NCBI RefSeq assembly: GCF_006912135.1 | Contig: NZ_VIRS01000023.1 | Coordinates: 1 to 64,000 of the forward strand | Reading direction: 5' to 3' | Source: Cryptosporangium phraense | GTDB lineage: Bacteria; Actinomycetota; Actinomycetes; Mycobacteriales; Cryptosporangiaceae | DNA: 64,000 nt | Part shown: positions 11,630 through 20,818 of the stretch, piece by piece | Layout: each line of letters starts with the position of its first letter | How positions within the stretch are numbered: the first letter of the stretch is position 1 | Translations under genes and position numbers: made by a program | Notes under the pieces: model-generated | What the model was told of the DNA's origin: nothing | Database searches by the model: none | What the model saw: the letters and a program-made list of their open reading frames with translations, nothing else

Positions 11630-12395
11630 CCTTCAATTTTGCACTGTCGGACTTGCGCACCCTCGAGCCGTCGATCCGGCGCCCGGTGAGCTCGAGGAAG
11701 ACCAGGATCGCGACGCCGACGCAGAGCGCCGAGTCGGCCAGGTTGAAGATCGGCCACGGCGGGTCGTAGGGGTCGACGATGGCCAGGAAGTCGACGACGC
11801 CGCCGCCTTCGCGGAACAGCCGGTCGATGACGTTTCCGCAGGCCCCGCCGAGCACGAGGCCGAGCGCGATCGCCCAGCCGGTCGAGGCGAGCCGGCGCGC
11901 GTACCGCAGGATCACGACGATCACGCCGATCGCGACCGCGGTGAGCACGTAGGTGTAGCTCTCGCCGAGGGAGAACGCGGCGCCGGTGTTCCGGGTGTGG
12001 ACGAAGTAGAGGACGTTCGGGACGACGGTGATCGGGGGGTGGTCGGTGTCCTCGAGCTTGCTGACCACGGCCAGCTTGCTGAGGATGTCGGCGGCCAGGG
12101 CCAGGACGGCGACGACGGCGAAGACCCAGCGGCCTCGGCGGGTTCGGGGCCGGGGGGTGGGTGGGGGGTCGTCGCGGTCCGCGCCGCTCCCCGGGGGGGC
12201 CTCGCCGGCGGTGCTCTCGGGAGGGCCGGCGGGGTTGTCCGAGGTGCCGGCGGGCTCCGGGGAGCCGGAGGCGCGCTCCGGGGAGCCGGGGGCGGGCGGG
12301 GCCGGGACGGCCTCGCTCGCCGCCGGGGCGTCCGATGGGTCGCTGTCCGTGGCCCGGCTCAGCGGCGTTCCTCGATCTGCTTGCAACTCACGCAC
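11622..12395 (-). CDS. lspA: lipoprotein signal peptidase LspA
   Basis: Signal peptidase II, the aspartic protease in the membrane that removes signal peptides from prolipoproteins. It has four hydrophobic helices, the motif RNTGAAFS, and the two catalytic aspartates in GNVIDR and FNLADSALC. The length (257 residues) exceeds the usual 160-200 because about 90 residues rich in Pro, Ser, Gly and Glu precede the first helix. This extension begins inside the end of the upstream DksA-type gene (37-nt overlap), so the GTG start is uncertain, although no good start is seen nearer the first helix. Confidence 0.9.
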   Translation of the reverse strand: MRELQADRGTPLSRATDSDPSDAPAASEAVPAPPAPGSPERASGSPEPAGTSDNPAGPPESTAGEAPPGSGADRDDPPPTPRPRTRRGRWVFAVVAVLALAADILSKLAVVSKLEDTDHPPITVVPNVLYFVHTRNTGAAFSLGESYTYVLTAVAIGVIVVILRYARRLASTGWAIALGLVLGGACGNVIDRLFREGGGVVDFLAIVDPYDPPWPIFNLADSALCVGVAILVFLELTGRRIDGSRVRKSDSAKLKDD

Positions 12396-12865
12396 AGGGT
12401 CACACTAGGGAATGCCTCGAGCCGCGCGGTCGGAATGGGGTTACCGCACCGCTCGCACGAGCCGTACTGCCCCTCGGCCAGCCGGGCGAGCGCGTGCTCG
12501 ACCTGCTGCACCCGCTCCCGCAGGCCGTGCACCAGCGCGAGCTCCTGCTCCCGCTCGAACGTCTTCGTCCCGGTGTCGGCCTGGTCGTCACCCGCTCCGT
12601 CGGACACCCGGCTGCGCTGCAGTTCGGTCAGCGAGACGACGGCTTCGTCGTACTCGGTGCTGAGCTCGTGCAGGCGCGCCTCGAGGACGCTGCGCAGCTC
12701 CTCGTGCCGATCGTCGGCGATCGGCGCTTTGGTGCGCGTCTGCGCCTGCTGCGCGGTGCTCGTCGCCGTTGCCCCGTTGGCCGCCGTTCGCGTCGATCGG
12801 CGAACCCCGGTCTTCGCCGTCGCCCGGCGAGGGGTTTCTTTCGTGGCCTTCGCCCGTTCAGCCAT
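12359..12865 (-). CDS. DksA/TraR-type zinc-finger protein
   Basis: A 168-residue protein with a helical middle (about residues 55-125, likely coiled coil) and a C-terminal C4 zinc finger. The finger cysteines are in CERCG and CVSC, 17 residues apart, as in TraR/DksA proteins that bind the RNA polymerase secondary channel. The first ~45 residues are basic and low-complexity. The ATG at 12865 is chosen because GGAGG lies eight bases upstream and a good promoter lies 58 bases further up. In actinobacteria this gene usually sits between divIVA and lspA, as here. Confidence 0.88.
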   Translation of the reverse strand: MAERAKATKETPRRATAKTGVRRSTRTAANGATATSTAQQAQTRTKAPIADDRHEELRSVLEARLHELSTEYDEAVVSLTELQRSRVSDGAGDDQADTGTKTFEREQELALVHGLRERVQQVEHALARLAEGQYGSCERCGNPIPTARLEAFPSVTLCVSCKQIEERR

Positions 12866-12922
12866 CGCGGCCACCTCCGCCCCGTATCGCCGGGCTGAGC
12901 CCGGCGTTTGGTCAGAGCGCTC

Positions 12923-12951
12923 AGGATAGGTGGCCGATGCCGCCCCGACAA
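12923..12951 (-). promoter_or_regulatory. promoter of the dksA-type gene
   Basis: A -35 box TTGTCG (12946-12951) and a -10 box TATCCT (12923-12928) are separated by exactly 17 bases and read toward the dksA-type gene. The predicted transcript start near 12917 leaves a leader of about 50 nt. This is one of the best primary sigma-factor-like promoters in the window. Confidence 0.6.
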
Positions 12952-13039
12952 TGCGACGCGCACCAATGCTGACGCCGTACACGGTCGTGTTGGCCGCAGC
13001 CGAGCGTTGCCAGAGCCTGCGCGCACTGTGAGTCTTCTC

Positions 13040-13360
13040 TCACATACCGTTCCGACGAACGTCCTCAAACCTCAGGAGGGCTCTGAGCCGATCGGTGGCG
13101 TCCGGGGGCGGGACGGTGAGCGCGACGAGTTTGTCGCGGCTCGTCCGGCCGGCCCGGAGCGTGATGCCGGACGGGCGGACGCCGAAGGCCGCGGCGACGG
13201 CGTCCAGGGCCGCCTGGGTGGCCCGGCCGTCCACGGCGCGGGCGGAGACCGCGACGATCAGCGCCGTCCCGTACGGCCCGTCGTGTGACCCGCCGACGCG
13301 GGGCCGCGAAGCTCCGGGTTTGACGCGAACCGGGACGACGAATTCGTGACTATCGGTCAC
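13040..13360 (-). CDS. DUF167 (YggU-family) protein
   Basis: A 106-residue small protein of the DUF167 family, with the pattern VPVRVKPGASRPRVGG near the start, a middle DGRATQAALDAVAAAFGV and an end segment GRTSRDKLVAL. The biochemical function of the family is not known. The GTG at 13360 overlaps the stop of the large upstream gene (GTGA), which argues for coupled translation. Confidence 0.85.
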   Translation of the reverse strand: MTDSHEFVVPVRVKPGASRPRVGGSHDGPYGTALIVAVSARAVDGRATQAALDAVAAAFGVRPSGITLRAGRTSRDKLVALTVPPPDATDRLRALLRFEDVRRNGM

Positions 13361-16300
13361 CGACGCAGCGCGACGAGGAGCCGGGTAGCGGCGGCGCATC
13401 GGCTACACGGAGTGAACCCGAGGTCGATGGCGCGGGCGGCCGGGATCGGGACGGCGGTTCGGCCGTCGAGCTGGGGGCAGCCGTCGAGGTGGTAGCGGGG
13501 GCGTCCGTCGACGACGAGGACGTCTTCGTCCGCGGTGGCGAGCTTCTTCTTCTCGGAGGAGAGGAGGAGCTCGGGGGCGGGTTCCGGGTCGGTGTCGTCG
13601 CCGGTGGGCGAGGGCAGGGGGCCGGTGTGGCCGGCTGGTGACGAGGTGGTTCCCCTGAGCGGGGCGGCCTCTTGCGAAGGCGCTGCCTCGCGAGGAGACG
13701 CGGCCTCACGCGGAGGCGAGGCCTCACGCGGAGGCGCGGACTCGCGAGGAGGCGCGGCCTGGCGCGATGGCGCGGACTCGCGCGACGGCGCGGACTCGCG
13801 CGATGGGGTCGACTCGCGCGGAGGCGTGGTCTCACGCGACGGCGTGGATTCACGCGGTGGGGTGGCTTCGCGTGGTGAGGTGGCTTCGCGTGGAGGGGCG
13901 GCCTCTCGTGGAGGGGCGGCCTCTCGAGGCGAGGTGGCCTCGCGGGGTGGGGCGGTGTCTCGCGGGTTGGCAGTGGGGCGGGAAGGCTGATCCGGCTGGC
14001 CGGCGGCCTTCTGGGCGCGGCGGTCGGCCAGAGAGATCGGCTCGGTGACCGGCTCGGAGTCTGCACTGAAGGCCTCACCGCGGGGCTCGGCCGGGCGCTG
14101 CTCGGCGAACCAGCCCGACTCGGCCCCACGCTGCTCGTCCGCCCGACCGCCGGACGCCCGGCCGCCGGACGCCCGGCCGCTGGAAGCCCGGCCGCTGGAA
14201 GCCTGTTCGTCGGACGACCAAGCGTCCGAGGGGCGCGTGTCCGAGGATCGGGCGCCCGTAGGGCGGGACTGATCGGTCGACCAGGGCGAGTCGGCGGGTC
14301 GGCGCGGCTCTCCGACACTGCGGTCACCACGACCGGACCCACCACGGCCGGCTTCACCACGACCGGACTCGCCACGACCGGACTCACCGCGACCGGACTC
14401 ACCGCGACCGTGCTCGCGGTCGGAGGGGGTCGGCGGGTCGGTGTCCGGGGGATCCTCGACGCGGGTCGAGCTCACGACCAGAACGGGCGCGCCGTCGAGT
14501 CGGATCGTCATGTCCGAGGACTCGGCGTCGATCACCGGGTCGTCGGCGTCCGAGACGTTCGTGGAGGTCGAGTTCGCCGACGTCGGGTTCACGACCTCGG
14601 CGATGATGTCCGCGTCGGTGACGATGACGGTCTCGGCGTCGGCGAGATCCGGGTCCATCGGCTCCGACTGCACTCGGCGGGGGTCGTCGCCCGGCCGCTG
14701 GCGGGGTGTCTGGCGGCTCGGATCCGGCCGGCCGGTCTCGAACCGGCTCCCGTCCGCGCGTGTGCCGGGGCGACCGCTCCCGAGCCGGTCCCCGTCGGTA
14801 CGCCCGCCACCGGGACGGTCCCCGGTGGTACGACCGCTCCCGGGCCGATCCGTGTCGGTACGCCCCATCCCGGGACGGTCCCCGGTGGTACGGCTGCCGG
14901 TTGGACGGTCGGCCGGACCCCGGACAGATTCGCTGCGGATGCCCTCCGGCCAATCGTTGTCGTATTCCCGCCCGCCCGCTCGGGCGCCGCCGGACCGGCC
15001 ACCGTCAGGGCGGCCGCCGGCGCGCGCTCCCTCCGGCCGACCGGACTCCGGCCGGCCGTAGGCGGAACGATCGGACTGTGCGTCACCGTAGGCGGAACGG
15101 TCGGACTGCGAGTCGCCGTAGCTCGGGCGATCGGCGTACTCGGCCCGGCCGGCCTGCTCAGCGCGGCCCGCGCTCTCCGACCGGCCCCCGTACTCGGCCC
15201 GGCCGGCCTGTTCAGCGCGCCCCGCGCTCTCCGACCGGCCCCCGTACTCGGCCCGGCCGGCCTGAGCCTGCTCCGCGCGCGCAGCCTGCTCCGCGCGAGA
15301 GGCCTGCTCCGCGCGAGATGTGCCCTCCGACCGACTCGCGTGCTCGCCGCGCGAAGCGTTCTCGGACCGACCGGCGTACTCGCCGTGCTCCGGACTCCCC
15401 GAGCGACCAGCGGACTCGACCCGCGCCCCTTCGGCGCGCCCGGCGAACTCGGCCCGGCGCGAATCCGCCTCGGCCCGGCGCGGGTCCGCGTCCGGACGGC
15501 GCGAATCCGCCTCGGCCCGGCGCGAATCCGCGTCCGGACGGCGCGGGTCCGGGGACTGGCCGTAGCGCGGATCGGCGGGCCGAGCGGCCGCGTATCCCTC
15601 GGCCGGCCGCTGCTGCGGCGGACGCTGCGACGACGGATACTGCCCCCCGGCCTGGAACTGAGCCGCCTGGGCGGGCTGGGAACGGCCCGGCGCTCCCCAT
15701 GGCTCGCCCGAAGTCGGGCGAACCCCGCCCGGCTCCGCGCGAACCCCGCCCGGCTCCGCGCGAATCCCTCCCGGCTCCGGGCGGACCCCGCCCGGCTGGG
15801 CGGACGGACGCGGCGGACCGGAAGACGTCCCGGGCGGACGGCCGGGACTGGCTTGAGCAGCCGCCGGGCGCGCCGCACCCGGTCGCGCGCCCGCCGGCTG
15901 CGCTGAGGGTGGAGCAGAAGAAGGTTGGCCACTCGCCGGCCGATGCGAGGTCCCCGACGGCCCCGACGGCCCCGACGGCCCCGCCGGCCCTGTCGATCCC
16001 AACGGCCCCGACGACCCTGACGATCCCGACGACCGTCCAGGACCGTCCTGCGCAGCCGCCGGCCGCACCCCAGGCTGCCCGTACCCAGGCTGCCCGTACC
16101 CGGGCTGCCCGGTTCCCGGCTGCCCATATCCAGGCTGCCCGTACCCCGGCCGCCCGAAGTCCGGCTGCGCCGAACCCGAACGACCGAAATCTCCGCCGGG
16201 ACGAGCCTCGTACTCGGTCCGAGCGCCGTCCGGCCGACCGCCCTCCGGCCGACCGGAATCCCGGCGAGAGGCACCCGAACTCGGCCGCGACCCCGCCGCC

Positions 16301-16680
16301 GAGACCGGCGAACCCGCCGGCCGGAACGGCTCCTGCCGATACTCCGGCGCCCGATACTCGGCGTCCCGATACTCCGCGTCCCGCCGATACGGCTGATCGT
16401 CGGGACGCGGAGCCTGCTCCGCGGACTCCCCGACGGCCATGAGCCGCTCCGCCTTCACGCGTAACAGCGCAGGCTGCTCCGACGGCTCCGGTTCGACGGT
16501 CTCACCGCTAGCGGCCGAGGCGGCGCGGGCGCGTTGCCGGCGGATGCCGAACGCCAGGAACACGCCCGCGACCAGGCAGGTAGCGATGGACCCCAGAACG
16601 AAGCCGTCATTCGTCTGCACGACTCCCGCACCCAGAAGCACGGCAGACGCGCACACGAAGAGAAGGCTGACGACGATCAC
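13357..16680 (-). CDS. very large membrane-anchored, repeat-rich protein beside divIVA
   Basis: A 1107-residue protein. Two hydrophobic segments (about residues 3-20 and 29-46) anchor it. Nearly 1000 low-complexity, charged residues follow, in distinct repeat blocks: GYGQPG repeats (about 178-205), RAEYGGRSESAGRAEQAG-type repeats (about 470-525), GRGESGRGES repeats near 750, and PREAAPPREA-type repeats (about 930-1010). The last ~58 residues are a compact domain with His1064, Cys1068, Cys1092 and Cys1095 (YHLDGC and TPCSRC), which looks metal-binding. Similar two-helix proteins ending in an H/C-C-C domain occur beside divIVA in other actinobacteria, but the middle here is very long. Role unknown; a polar or envelope function is inferred only from the neighbours. 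Confidence 0.75.
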   Translation of the reverse strand: MIVVSLLFVCASAVLLGAGVVQTNDGFVLGSIATCLVAGVFLAFGIRRQRARAASAASGETVEPEPSEQPALLRVKAERLMAVGESAEQAPRPDDQPYRRDAEYRDAEYRAPEYRQEPFRPAGSPVSAAGSRPSSGASRRDSGRPEGGRPDGARTEYEARPGGDFGRSGSAQPDFGRPGYGQPGYGQPGTGQPGYGQPGYGQPGVRPAAAQDGPGRSSGSSGSSGPLGSTGPAGPSGPSGPSGTSHRPASGQPSSAPPSAQPAGARPGAARPAAAQASPGRPPGTSSGPPRPSAQPGGVRPEPGGIRAEPGGVRAEPGGVRPTSGEPWGAPGRSQPAQAAQFQAGGQYPSSQRPPQQRPAEGYAAARPADPRYGQSPDPRRPDADSRRAEADSRRPDADPRRAEADSRRAEFAGRAEGARVESAGRSGSPEHGEYAGRSENASRGEHASRSEGTSRAEQASRAEQAARAEQAQAGRAEYGGRSESAGRAEQAGRAEYGGRSESAGRAEQAGRAEYADRPSYGDSQSDRSAYGDAQSDRSAYGRPESGRPEGARAGGRPDGGRSGGARAGGREYDNDWPEGIRSESVRGPADRPTGSRTTGDRPGMGRTDTDRPGSGRTTGDRPGGGRTDGDRLGSGRPGTRADGSRFETGRPDPSRQTPRQRPGDDPRRVQSEPMDPDLADAETVIVTDADIIAEVVNPTSANSTSTNVSDADDPVIDAESSDMTIRLDGAPVLVVSSTRVEDPPDTDPPTPSDREHGRGESGRGESGRGESGRGEAGRGGSGRGDRSVGEPRRPADSPWSTDQSRPTGARSSDTRPSDAWSSDEQASSGRASSGRASGGRASGGRADEQRGAESGWFAEQRPAEPRGEAFSADSEPVTEPISLADRRAQKAAGQPDQPSRPTANPRDTAPPREATSPREAAPPREAAPPREATSPREATPPRESTPSRETTPPRESTPSRESAPSRESAPSRQAAPPRESAPPREASPPREAASPREAAPSQEAAPLRGTTSSPAGHTGPLPSPTGDDTDPEPAPELLLSSEKKKLATADEDVLVVDGRPRYHLDGCPQLDGRTAVPIPAARAIDLGFTPCSRCAAATRLLVALRR

Positions 16681-16716
16681 GGCGCAGCGAAACCTCGGCC
16701 CATGACGCGGCCCAGG

Positions 16717-17556
16717 TCAGCGACCGTGGGTGTCGGCGACGTCTCCGGACCGGGGCAACCCGGCGTGCGGACCGCCGAACGCACCGGACAGACTGGACGT
16801 ACCGACGCCTTCACGGTTGATCTCCGCCTCGGTCGCCTGGCCCCGGGCCTCGAGGTCACGCAGCTGGCTCTCCAGGTACGCCTTGAGCCGGGTGCGGTAC
16901 TCGCGCTCGAACGCCTTGAGCTGCTCGATGTGCTTCTGCAGTGCGGTGCGCTTCGCCTCGAGGCCGCCCATTGCCTCCTGGTGACGCTGCCGAGCGTCCC
17001 GCTCCAGCGCCTCGGCCTTCGCCCGCGCGTCGCGGGTGAGCTCCTCGGCGTTGGCCCGGGCCTCGGACAGAAGCTTGTCGGCCTCGCGGCGGGCGTCCGC
17101 CACGTGGTCGTCGGCCGTGCGCTGCGCGAGCATGAGCACCCGCAGGGCCTTCTCACCCTGGTCGTCGCCGCCGGGAACGGCGGGCAGCGCCGACGAGGTG
17201 GCCTGGCTCTGGGCCGCGGCGCTCTGCGCCTGCTGCTGAGCGGCCGCAGCGGCCTGCTTGGCCTGCTGGGTCTCCTGACGGAGACGGTCGACCTGCTGCT
17301 TGAGCTCGCCGTTCTCGGCGTGCAGCCGGCGCACGTCCGGGTCGGCCCCGGGCGCCGCGGCAGGCGCCGCCGCCGGACCACCGGTGCGGCCACGCTCGAC
17401 CTGAGCCTTCAGGTCGTTGTTCTCCTCGATCAGCCGAGCGAGCTCCCGCTCCACCTCGTCGAGGAAGGCGTCGACGTCGTCTTCGTCGTAACCGCGTTTA
17501 CCGATCGGCGGTTTCTTGAAGACGACGTTATGAACGTCGGCGGGGGTCAGCGGCAT
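16717..17556 (-). CDS. divIVA: cell-pole and growth-site protein DivIVA/Wag31
   Basis: A 279-residue cytoplasmic coiled-coil scaffold that marks curved membrane and poles and directs tip growth in actinobacteria. The N-terminal membrane-binding domain is clear ([13 protein letters not shown] followed by [18 protein letters not shown]). Two long coiled coils flank a Gly/Ala/Pro-rich and Gln/Ala-rich linker (about residues 65-155). The start at 17556 gives the canonical N-terminus and has GGAGGAG upstream; a longer frame adds only six residues. It follows yggT by 43 nt. Confidence 0.95.
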   Translation of the reverse strand: MPLTPADVHNVVFKKPPIGKRGYDEDDVDAFLDEVERELARLIEENNDLKAQVERGRTGGPAAAPAAAPGADPDVRRLHAENGELKQQVDRLRQETQQAKQAAAAAQQQAQSAAAQSQATSSALPAVPGGDDQGEKALRVLMLAQRTADDHVADARREADKLLSEARANAEELTRDARAKAEALERDARQRHQEAMGGLEAKRTALQKHIEQLKAFEREYRTRLKAYLESQLRDLEARGQATEAEINREGVGTSSLSGAFGGPHAGLPRSGDVADTHGR

Positions 17557-17599
17557 CGAAACTCCTCCGGACACGTCGGGGTGGCTGGACGGCGTGCGG

Positions 17600-17899
17600 T
17601 CAGTATGACGTCTCTGACAGCCGTCGGACCACGCTCATGAGGATGGTGACGATCATGAGCAGCAACAGGAAACCGAGGTCGAGGCTAACGCTCCCGATCC
17701 TCAGCGGGGGGATCACCCGGCGCAACGCTTTGAGCGGCGGATCTGTGGTGCTGTACACGACCTCGAGAGCGGCGGACGCCGCGCGGCCCGGCCTCCAGCG
17801 CCGCGCGAATACAAGCACGTACTCCGCCACAAGTCGCCCGAGAAGTACCAAAAGGAACAGATACAGCAGCAGGTAGGCGAGCTGCCACACGAGCAACAC
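17600..17899 (-). CDS. yggT: YggT-family membrane protein
   Basis: A 99-residue protein with two membrane helices, at about residues 4-26 and 74-90. Between them is the conserved [28 protein letters not shown]-like region of the YggT family. Its function is not established, but the gene is conserved between sepF and divIVA in Gram-positive bacteria and is linked to division. It lies 14 nt downstream of sepF. Confidence 0.92.
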   Translation of the reverse strand: MLLVWQLAYLLLYLFLLVLLGRLVAEYVLVFARRWRPGRAASAALEVVYSTTDPPLKALRRVIPPLRIGSVSLDLGFLLLLMIVTILMSVVRRLSETSY

Positions 17900-17913
17900 G
17901 GAGTACGACGTCC

Positions 17914-18531
17914 TTAGCTCTGGTTGAAGAATCCGCCCTCGGCGATCCGTGCCTTGTCCTCCGCGGTGACGGTGACATTGGCCGGCGAGAGCAGGAAGAC
18001 CCGGTTGGTCACGCGCTCGATGCTACCGCGAAGGCCGAAAGTAAGTCCGGCCGCGAAGTCAACCAGTCGCTTAGCATCCGCCTCGTCCATTTCGGTGAGG
18101 TTGAGGATCACCGGAATGTGATTGCGGAACTGCTCTCCGATCATCCGCGCTTCGTTGTAGTTCGTCGGGTGAAGCGTGGTGATCCGGTACGACGTCTCGT
18201 CAGGCGCGCTCACGTCACTCACCACCGCCCTCTCGTGAAGTGACAGTTGCGGCGCGAGCGCCAGGTTGTCGTGGGTCGGCGGCGCCGGCGTCGCGGGCAC
18301 CCGGCTAACCGGGCGGCTCGCGGGGCGCTCCAGCCGAGCAGGACGCGCTGCGGGCTCTTCGAACTCGTCCTCATAGGTGTCGAGATCGTCGTCGGCGTAG
18401 CGACGGTCACCGAACCGGCCGTCGTCGAAGCGGCGACCTTCATAGCGTCCGTCGTCATACGCGCCGTCCTCGTAGCGCGGGTCGTCCTCGACGAGGCCGA
18501 GCCAGACGCCTGCCTTCCGCCATGCACCCAT
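17914..18531 (-). CDS. sepF: cell division protein SepF
   Basis: SepF (205 residues) anchors FtsZ filaments to the membrane and is needed in actinobacteria, which lack FtsA. The N-terminal amphipathic helix [16 protein letters not shown] binds membrane. An acidic linker with repeated Asp-Asp-Gly-Arg/Tyr units follows (residues 17-60), and the C-terminal SepF domain (about 110-195) contains [13 protein letters not shown] and [14 protein letters not shown] strong ribosome site (GGAGGAGGGGG) precedes the ATG. Confidence 0.95.
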   Translation of the reverse strand: MGAWRKAGVWLGLVEDDPRYEDGAYDDGRYEGRRFDDGRFGDRRYADDDLDTYEDEFEEPAARPARLERPASRPVSRVPATPAPPTHDNLALAPQLSLHERAVVSDVSAPDETSYRITTLHPTNYNEARMIGEQFRNHIPVILNLTEMDEADAKRLVDFAAGLTFGLRGSIERVTNRVFLLSPANVTVTAEDKARIAEGGFFNQS

Positions 18532-18580
18532 GGAGCGCCCCCTCCTCCTCGTCAGCGACGATCGGTCGAACCGAACCTAA

Positions 18581-18609
18581 ATGACACGCGTGTAATTCCG
18601 CATTTTCAA
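18581..18609 (-). promoter_or_regulatory. candidate sepF promoter
   Basis: TTGAAA (18604-18609) and TGTCAT (18581-18586) are spaced by 17 bases and read toward sepF, about 50 bases before its start. The -35 box overlaps the yggS stop codon. A perfect 10-bp palindrome ACACGCGTGT (18584-18593) overlaps the -10 box and could be an operator. Confidence 0.4.
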
Positions 18610-19334
18610 GGCCTCACACTACCGTGTCGGGACACCCGTTTCCCGAGCAAAGCCGATCCGACACGCACATGTGTTGCTCCGTGTCGCACAGCCGACTCGA
18701 GGTCCCCGCTCATTCCGGCCGATATCCAGGTCGCGCCCGGGTGTGTCGCGACGAGGTCGGCCGAGAATTCGGCCAGCCGGGCGAAGGCGCGGTCGGGGTT
18801 CCCGCCTAACGGCGCGACCGCCATCAGACCGGACAGCCGCAGCGCCTCGTGTGCGGAGACCTCGTCCGCCAGTGCGGCCACTCCGGACGGAGCGACCCCA
18901 CCGCGTCCTTCGGACGCACCCTCCTCCAGGTCGACCTGGAGCAGGACGTCGAGCGTCCCCTCGCGGTACTTGGCCGACGCCGAAGCCAACGCCGACGCCA
19001 ACTCCGGACGGTCGACGCTGTGGACGACGTCCGCGTACCGGACGACCGACTTCGCCTTGTTCCGCTGGAGCTGCCCGACGAAGTGCCACCGCACGTCGAG
19101 ATCGGTCAGTTCGGCGTGCTTGGCCCGGGCTTCCTGGTCTTTGTTCTCGGCGACGTCGGACACCCCGAGCGAGGCCAGCGCCGCGACATCCGACGCCGGC
19201 CACGTCTTGGTGACCGCGATCAGCGTGACGTCGGCCGGGTCGCGCCCGGCCTCCGCACACGCCGACGCGATCCGTCCGCGCACGTCGGCCAGCCCTGCCT
19301 CGAGTTCGGCGAGCCGGGCGTCCGGCGTCGTCAC
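18606..19334 (-). CDS. yggS: YggS-family pyridoxal phosphate homeostasis protein
   Basis: A 242-residue alanine-racemase-fold protein without known enzyme activity that buffers PLP. It shows [13 protein letters not shown] (the PLP lysine is in VTKT), [20 protein letters not shown] and the phosphate-binding end [13 protein letters not shown]. The GTG at 19334 overlaps the ftsZ stop (GTGA). In many relatives ylmD/pgeF lies between ftsZ and yggS; here that gene is absent. Confidence 0.92.
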   Translation of the reverse strand: MTTPDARLAELEAGLADVRGRIASACAEAGRDPADVTLIAVTKTWPASDVAALASLGVSDVAENKDQEARAKHAELTDLDVRWHFVGQLQRNKAKSVVRYADVVHSVDRPELASALASASAKYREGTLDVLLQVDLEEGASEGRGGVAPSGVAALADEVSAHEALRLSGLMAVAPLGGNPDRAFARLAEFSADLVATHPGATWISAGMSGDLESAVRHGATHVRVGSALLGKRVSRHGSVRP

Positions 19335-20497
19335 GCCCCGTTCTTGAGGAAGTCGGGGACGTCGACGTCGTCGAAGATCACACGCTTGGGCGCCGGGGCC
19401 GGCGGCTGCGGAGCCGGCGGCTGCGGCGCGGGCGCCGCCGACACCGGCTGGTTGGCCGGCTGACGCGGCGCATAGCCCGACTGGTCGGAGTACCGCTGCT
19501 GGTGCTGCTCCGCGTAGGACACCCGGCTGGTCGCCGCCCGGTAGGCCGGCGCGCCGCTGTCGAACCCGGCCGCGATGACCGTGACCCGGACCTCGTCGCC
19601 GAGCGCGTCGTCGATGACGGTTCCGAAGATGATGTTCGCGTCCTGGTGGGCCGCGTCCGCGACCAGCGAGGCAGCCTCGTTGATCTCGAACAGCCCCAGG
19701 TCGGAACCACCGGCGATCGAGAGCAGCACGCCGTGCGCACCCTCCATGCTGGCCTCCAGCAGCGGGCTGGAGATCGCGGCCTCGGCCGCCTCGACGGCCC
19801 GGTTCTCGCCGCGCGCCGAGCCGATACCCATCAACGCCGAGCCGGCCCCGCTCATCACCGACTTCACGTCGGCGAAGTCCAGGTTGATCAGACCCGGCGT
19901 GGTGATCAGGTCGGTGATGCCCTGAACACCCTGCAGCAGGACCTGGTCGGCCATCTTGAACGCGTCCATCATGCTGATGTCGCGGTCGCCCAGCGAGAGC
20001 AGCCGGTCGTTCGGGATGACGATCAGCGTGTCGCACTCGTTGCGCAGATCGTCTATGCCCGACTCGGCCTGTACGGCGCGGCGGCGGCCCTCGAACGCGA
20101 ACGGGCGCGTCACGACGCCGATCGTCAGCGCGCCGAGCTTGCGGGCGATGCTGGCGACGACCGGCGCGCCGCCGGTGCCCGTGCCACCGCCCTCGCCGGC
20201 GGTGACGAACACCATGTCGGCGCCCTTGAGTACTTCTTCGATCTCGTCCTTGTGGTCTTCCGCGGCTTTGCGGCCGACGTCCGGATTGGCTCCGGCGCCC
20301 AGCCCGCGGGTGAGCTCACGGCCGACGTCCAGTTTGACGTCGGCGTCGCTCATCAGCAGCGCCTGCGCATCGGTGTTGATCGCGATGAATTCGACCCCTT
20401 TGAGGCCCACCTCGATCATCCGGTTGACGGCGTTGACGCCACCGCCGCCGATGCCGACGACCTTGATGACCGCCAGGTAGTTGTGCGGAGGTGTCAT
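19331..20497 (-). CDS. ftsZ: cell division GTPase FtsZ
   Basis: FtsZ (388 residues) is the tubulin-like GTPase that forms the division ring. It has the nucleotide-binding GGGTGTG signature at residues 103-109, the T7 synergy loop NLDFAD at 205-210, and a conserved C-terminal tail [11 protein letters not shown] that binds partners such as SepF and FtsW. The linker (about 320-375) is Gln/Pro/Ala-rich. AGGAAGG lies seven bases before the ATG, and a promoter with a consensus -35 box lies upstream in the 321-bp gap after ftsQ. Confidence 0.97.
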   Translation of the reverse strand: MTPPHNYLAVIKVVGIGGGGVNAVNRMIEVGLKGVEFIAINTDAQALLMSDADVKLDVGRELTRGLGAGANPDVGRKAAEDHKDEIEEVLKGADMVFVTAGEGGGTGTGGAPVVASIARKLGALTIGVVTRPFAFEGRRRAVQAESGIDDLRNECDTLIVIPNDRLLSLGDRDISMMDAFKMADQVLLQGVQGITDLITTPGLINLDFADVKSVMSGAGSALMGIGSARGENRAVEAAEAAISSPLLEASMEGAHGVLLSIAGGSDLGLFEINEAASLVADAAHQDANIIFGTVIDDALGDEVRVTVIAAGFDSGAPAYRAATSRVSYAEQHQQRYSDQSGYAPRQPANQPVSAAPAPQPPAPQPPAPAPKRVIFDDVDVPDFLKNGA

Positions 20498-20563
20498 CGG
20501 TGTGCCTTCCTAGTGCGCATGGTCCCGTGAGGGCGACCCAGCTTCACGCGGCCGAACTCTCAC

Positions 20564-20592
20564 CCTCTAGTAGAGCGTTACTATTATGTCAA
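20564..20592 (-). promoter_or_regulatory. candidate ftsZ promoter
   Basis: A perfect consensus -35 hexamer TTGACA (20587-20592) reads toward ftsZ. At 17 bases the -10 would be TAGAGG (20564-20569); TACTAG (20567-20572) is an alternative at 14 bases. The transcript would have a leader of about 60 nt. It would let ftsZ be expressed apart from the upstream dcw genes. Confidence 0.5.
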
Positions 20593-20642
20593 GTGTTGAT
20601 GTAGTCGGACGGTAGGCGTCGATGCGGGAGTGATTCAAGCAG

Positions 20643-20665
20643 CCACGCGGGCGTGTCCCGCGTGG
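20643..20665. other. 9-bp perfect hairpin downstream of ftsQ
   Basis: CCACGCGGG (20643-20651) and CCCGCGTGG (20657-20665) form a perfect 9-bp stem with a 5-nt loop, about 155 nt after the ftsQ stop. There is no U-run on either side. It may be a factor-dependent terminator or processing site for the ftsQ transcript. Confidence 0.45.
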
Positions 20666-20818
20666 ATCACGCCGGGCGCCCATAGTCGACCATCAATGCA
20701 ACATTGTTCCCTACCTGGGATAAATGTCCAAAGTGATCGGCGTTTGCCCCAGTCTCGACCTCCGGACCGGACAAGCTTTTCGCAACCCCTGCGACCGCGC
20801 CACCCCGGGGCTCGAGGT

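Larger units (their letters stand above)
20498..20818. other. ftsQ-ftsZ intergenic region
   Basis: This 321-bp gap is long for this cluster and less GC-rich than its surroundings at 20570-20740. It holds a candidate ftsZ promoter (20564-20592) and a hairpin (20643-20665). No small gene is supported in it. Confidence 0.6.

Noticed and set aside
14410-16442. Plus-strand ORFs of about 500-580 codons opposite the giant protein
   Set aside because: The minus frame has membrane helices, a defined C-terminal domain and GTGA coupling. The plus frames have none of these.
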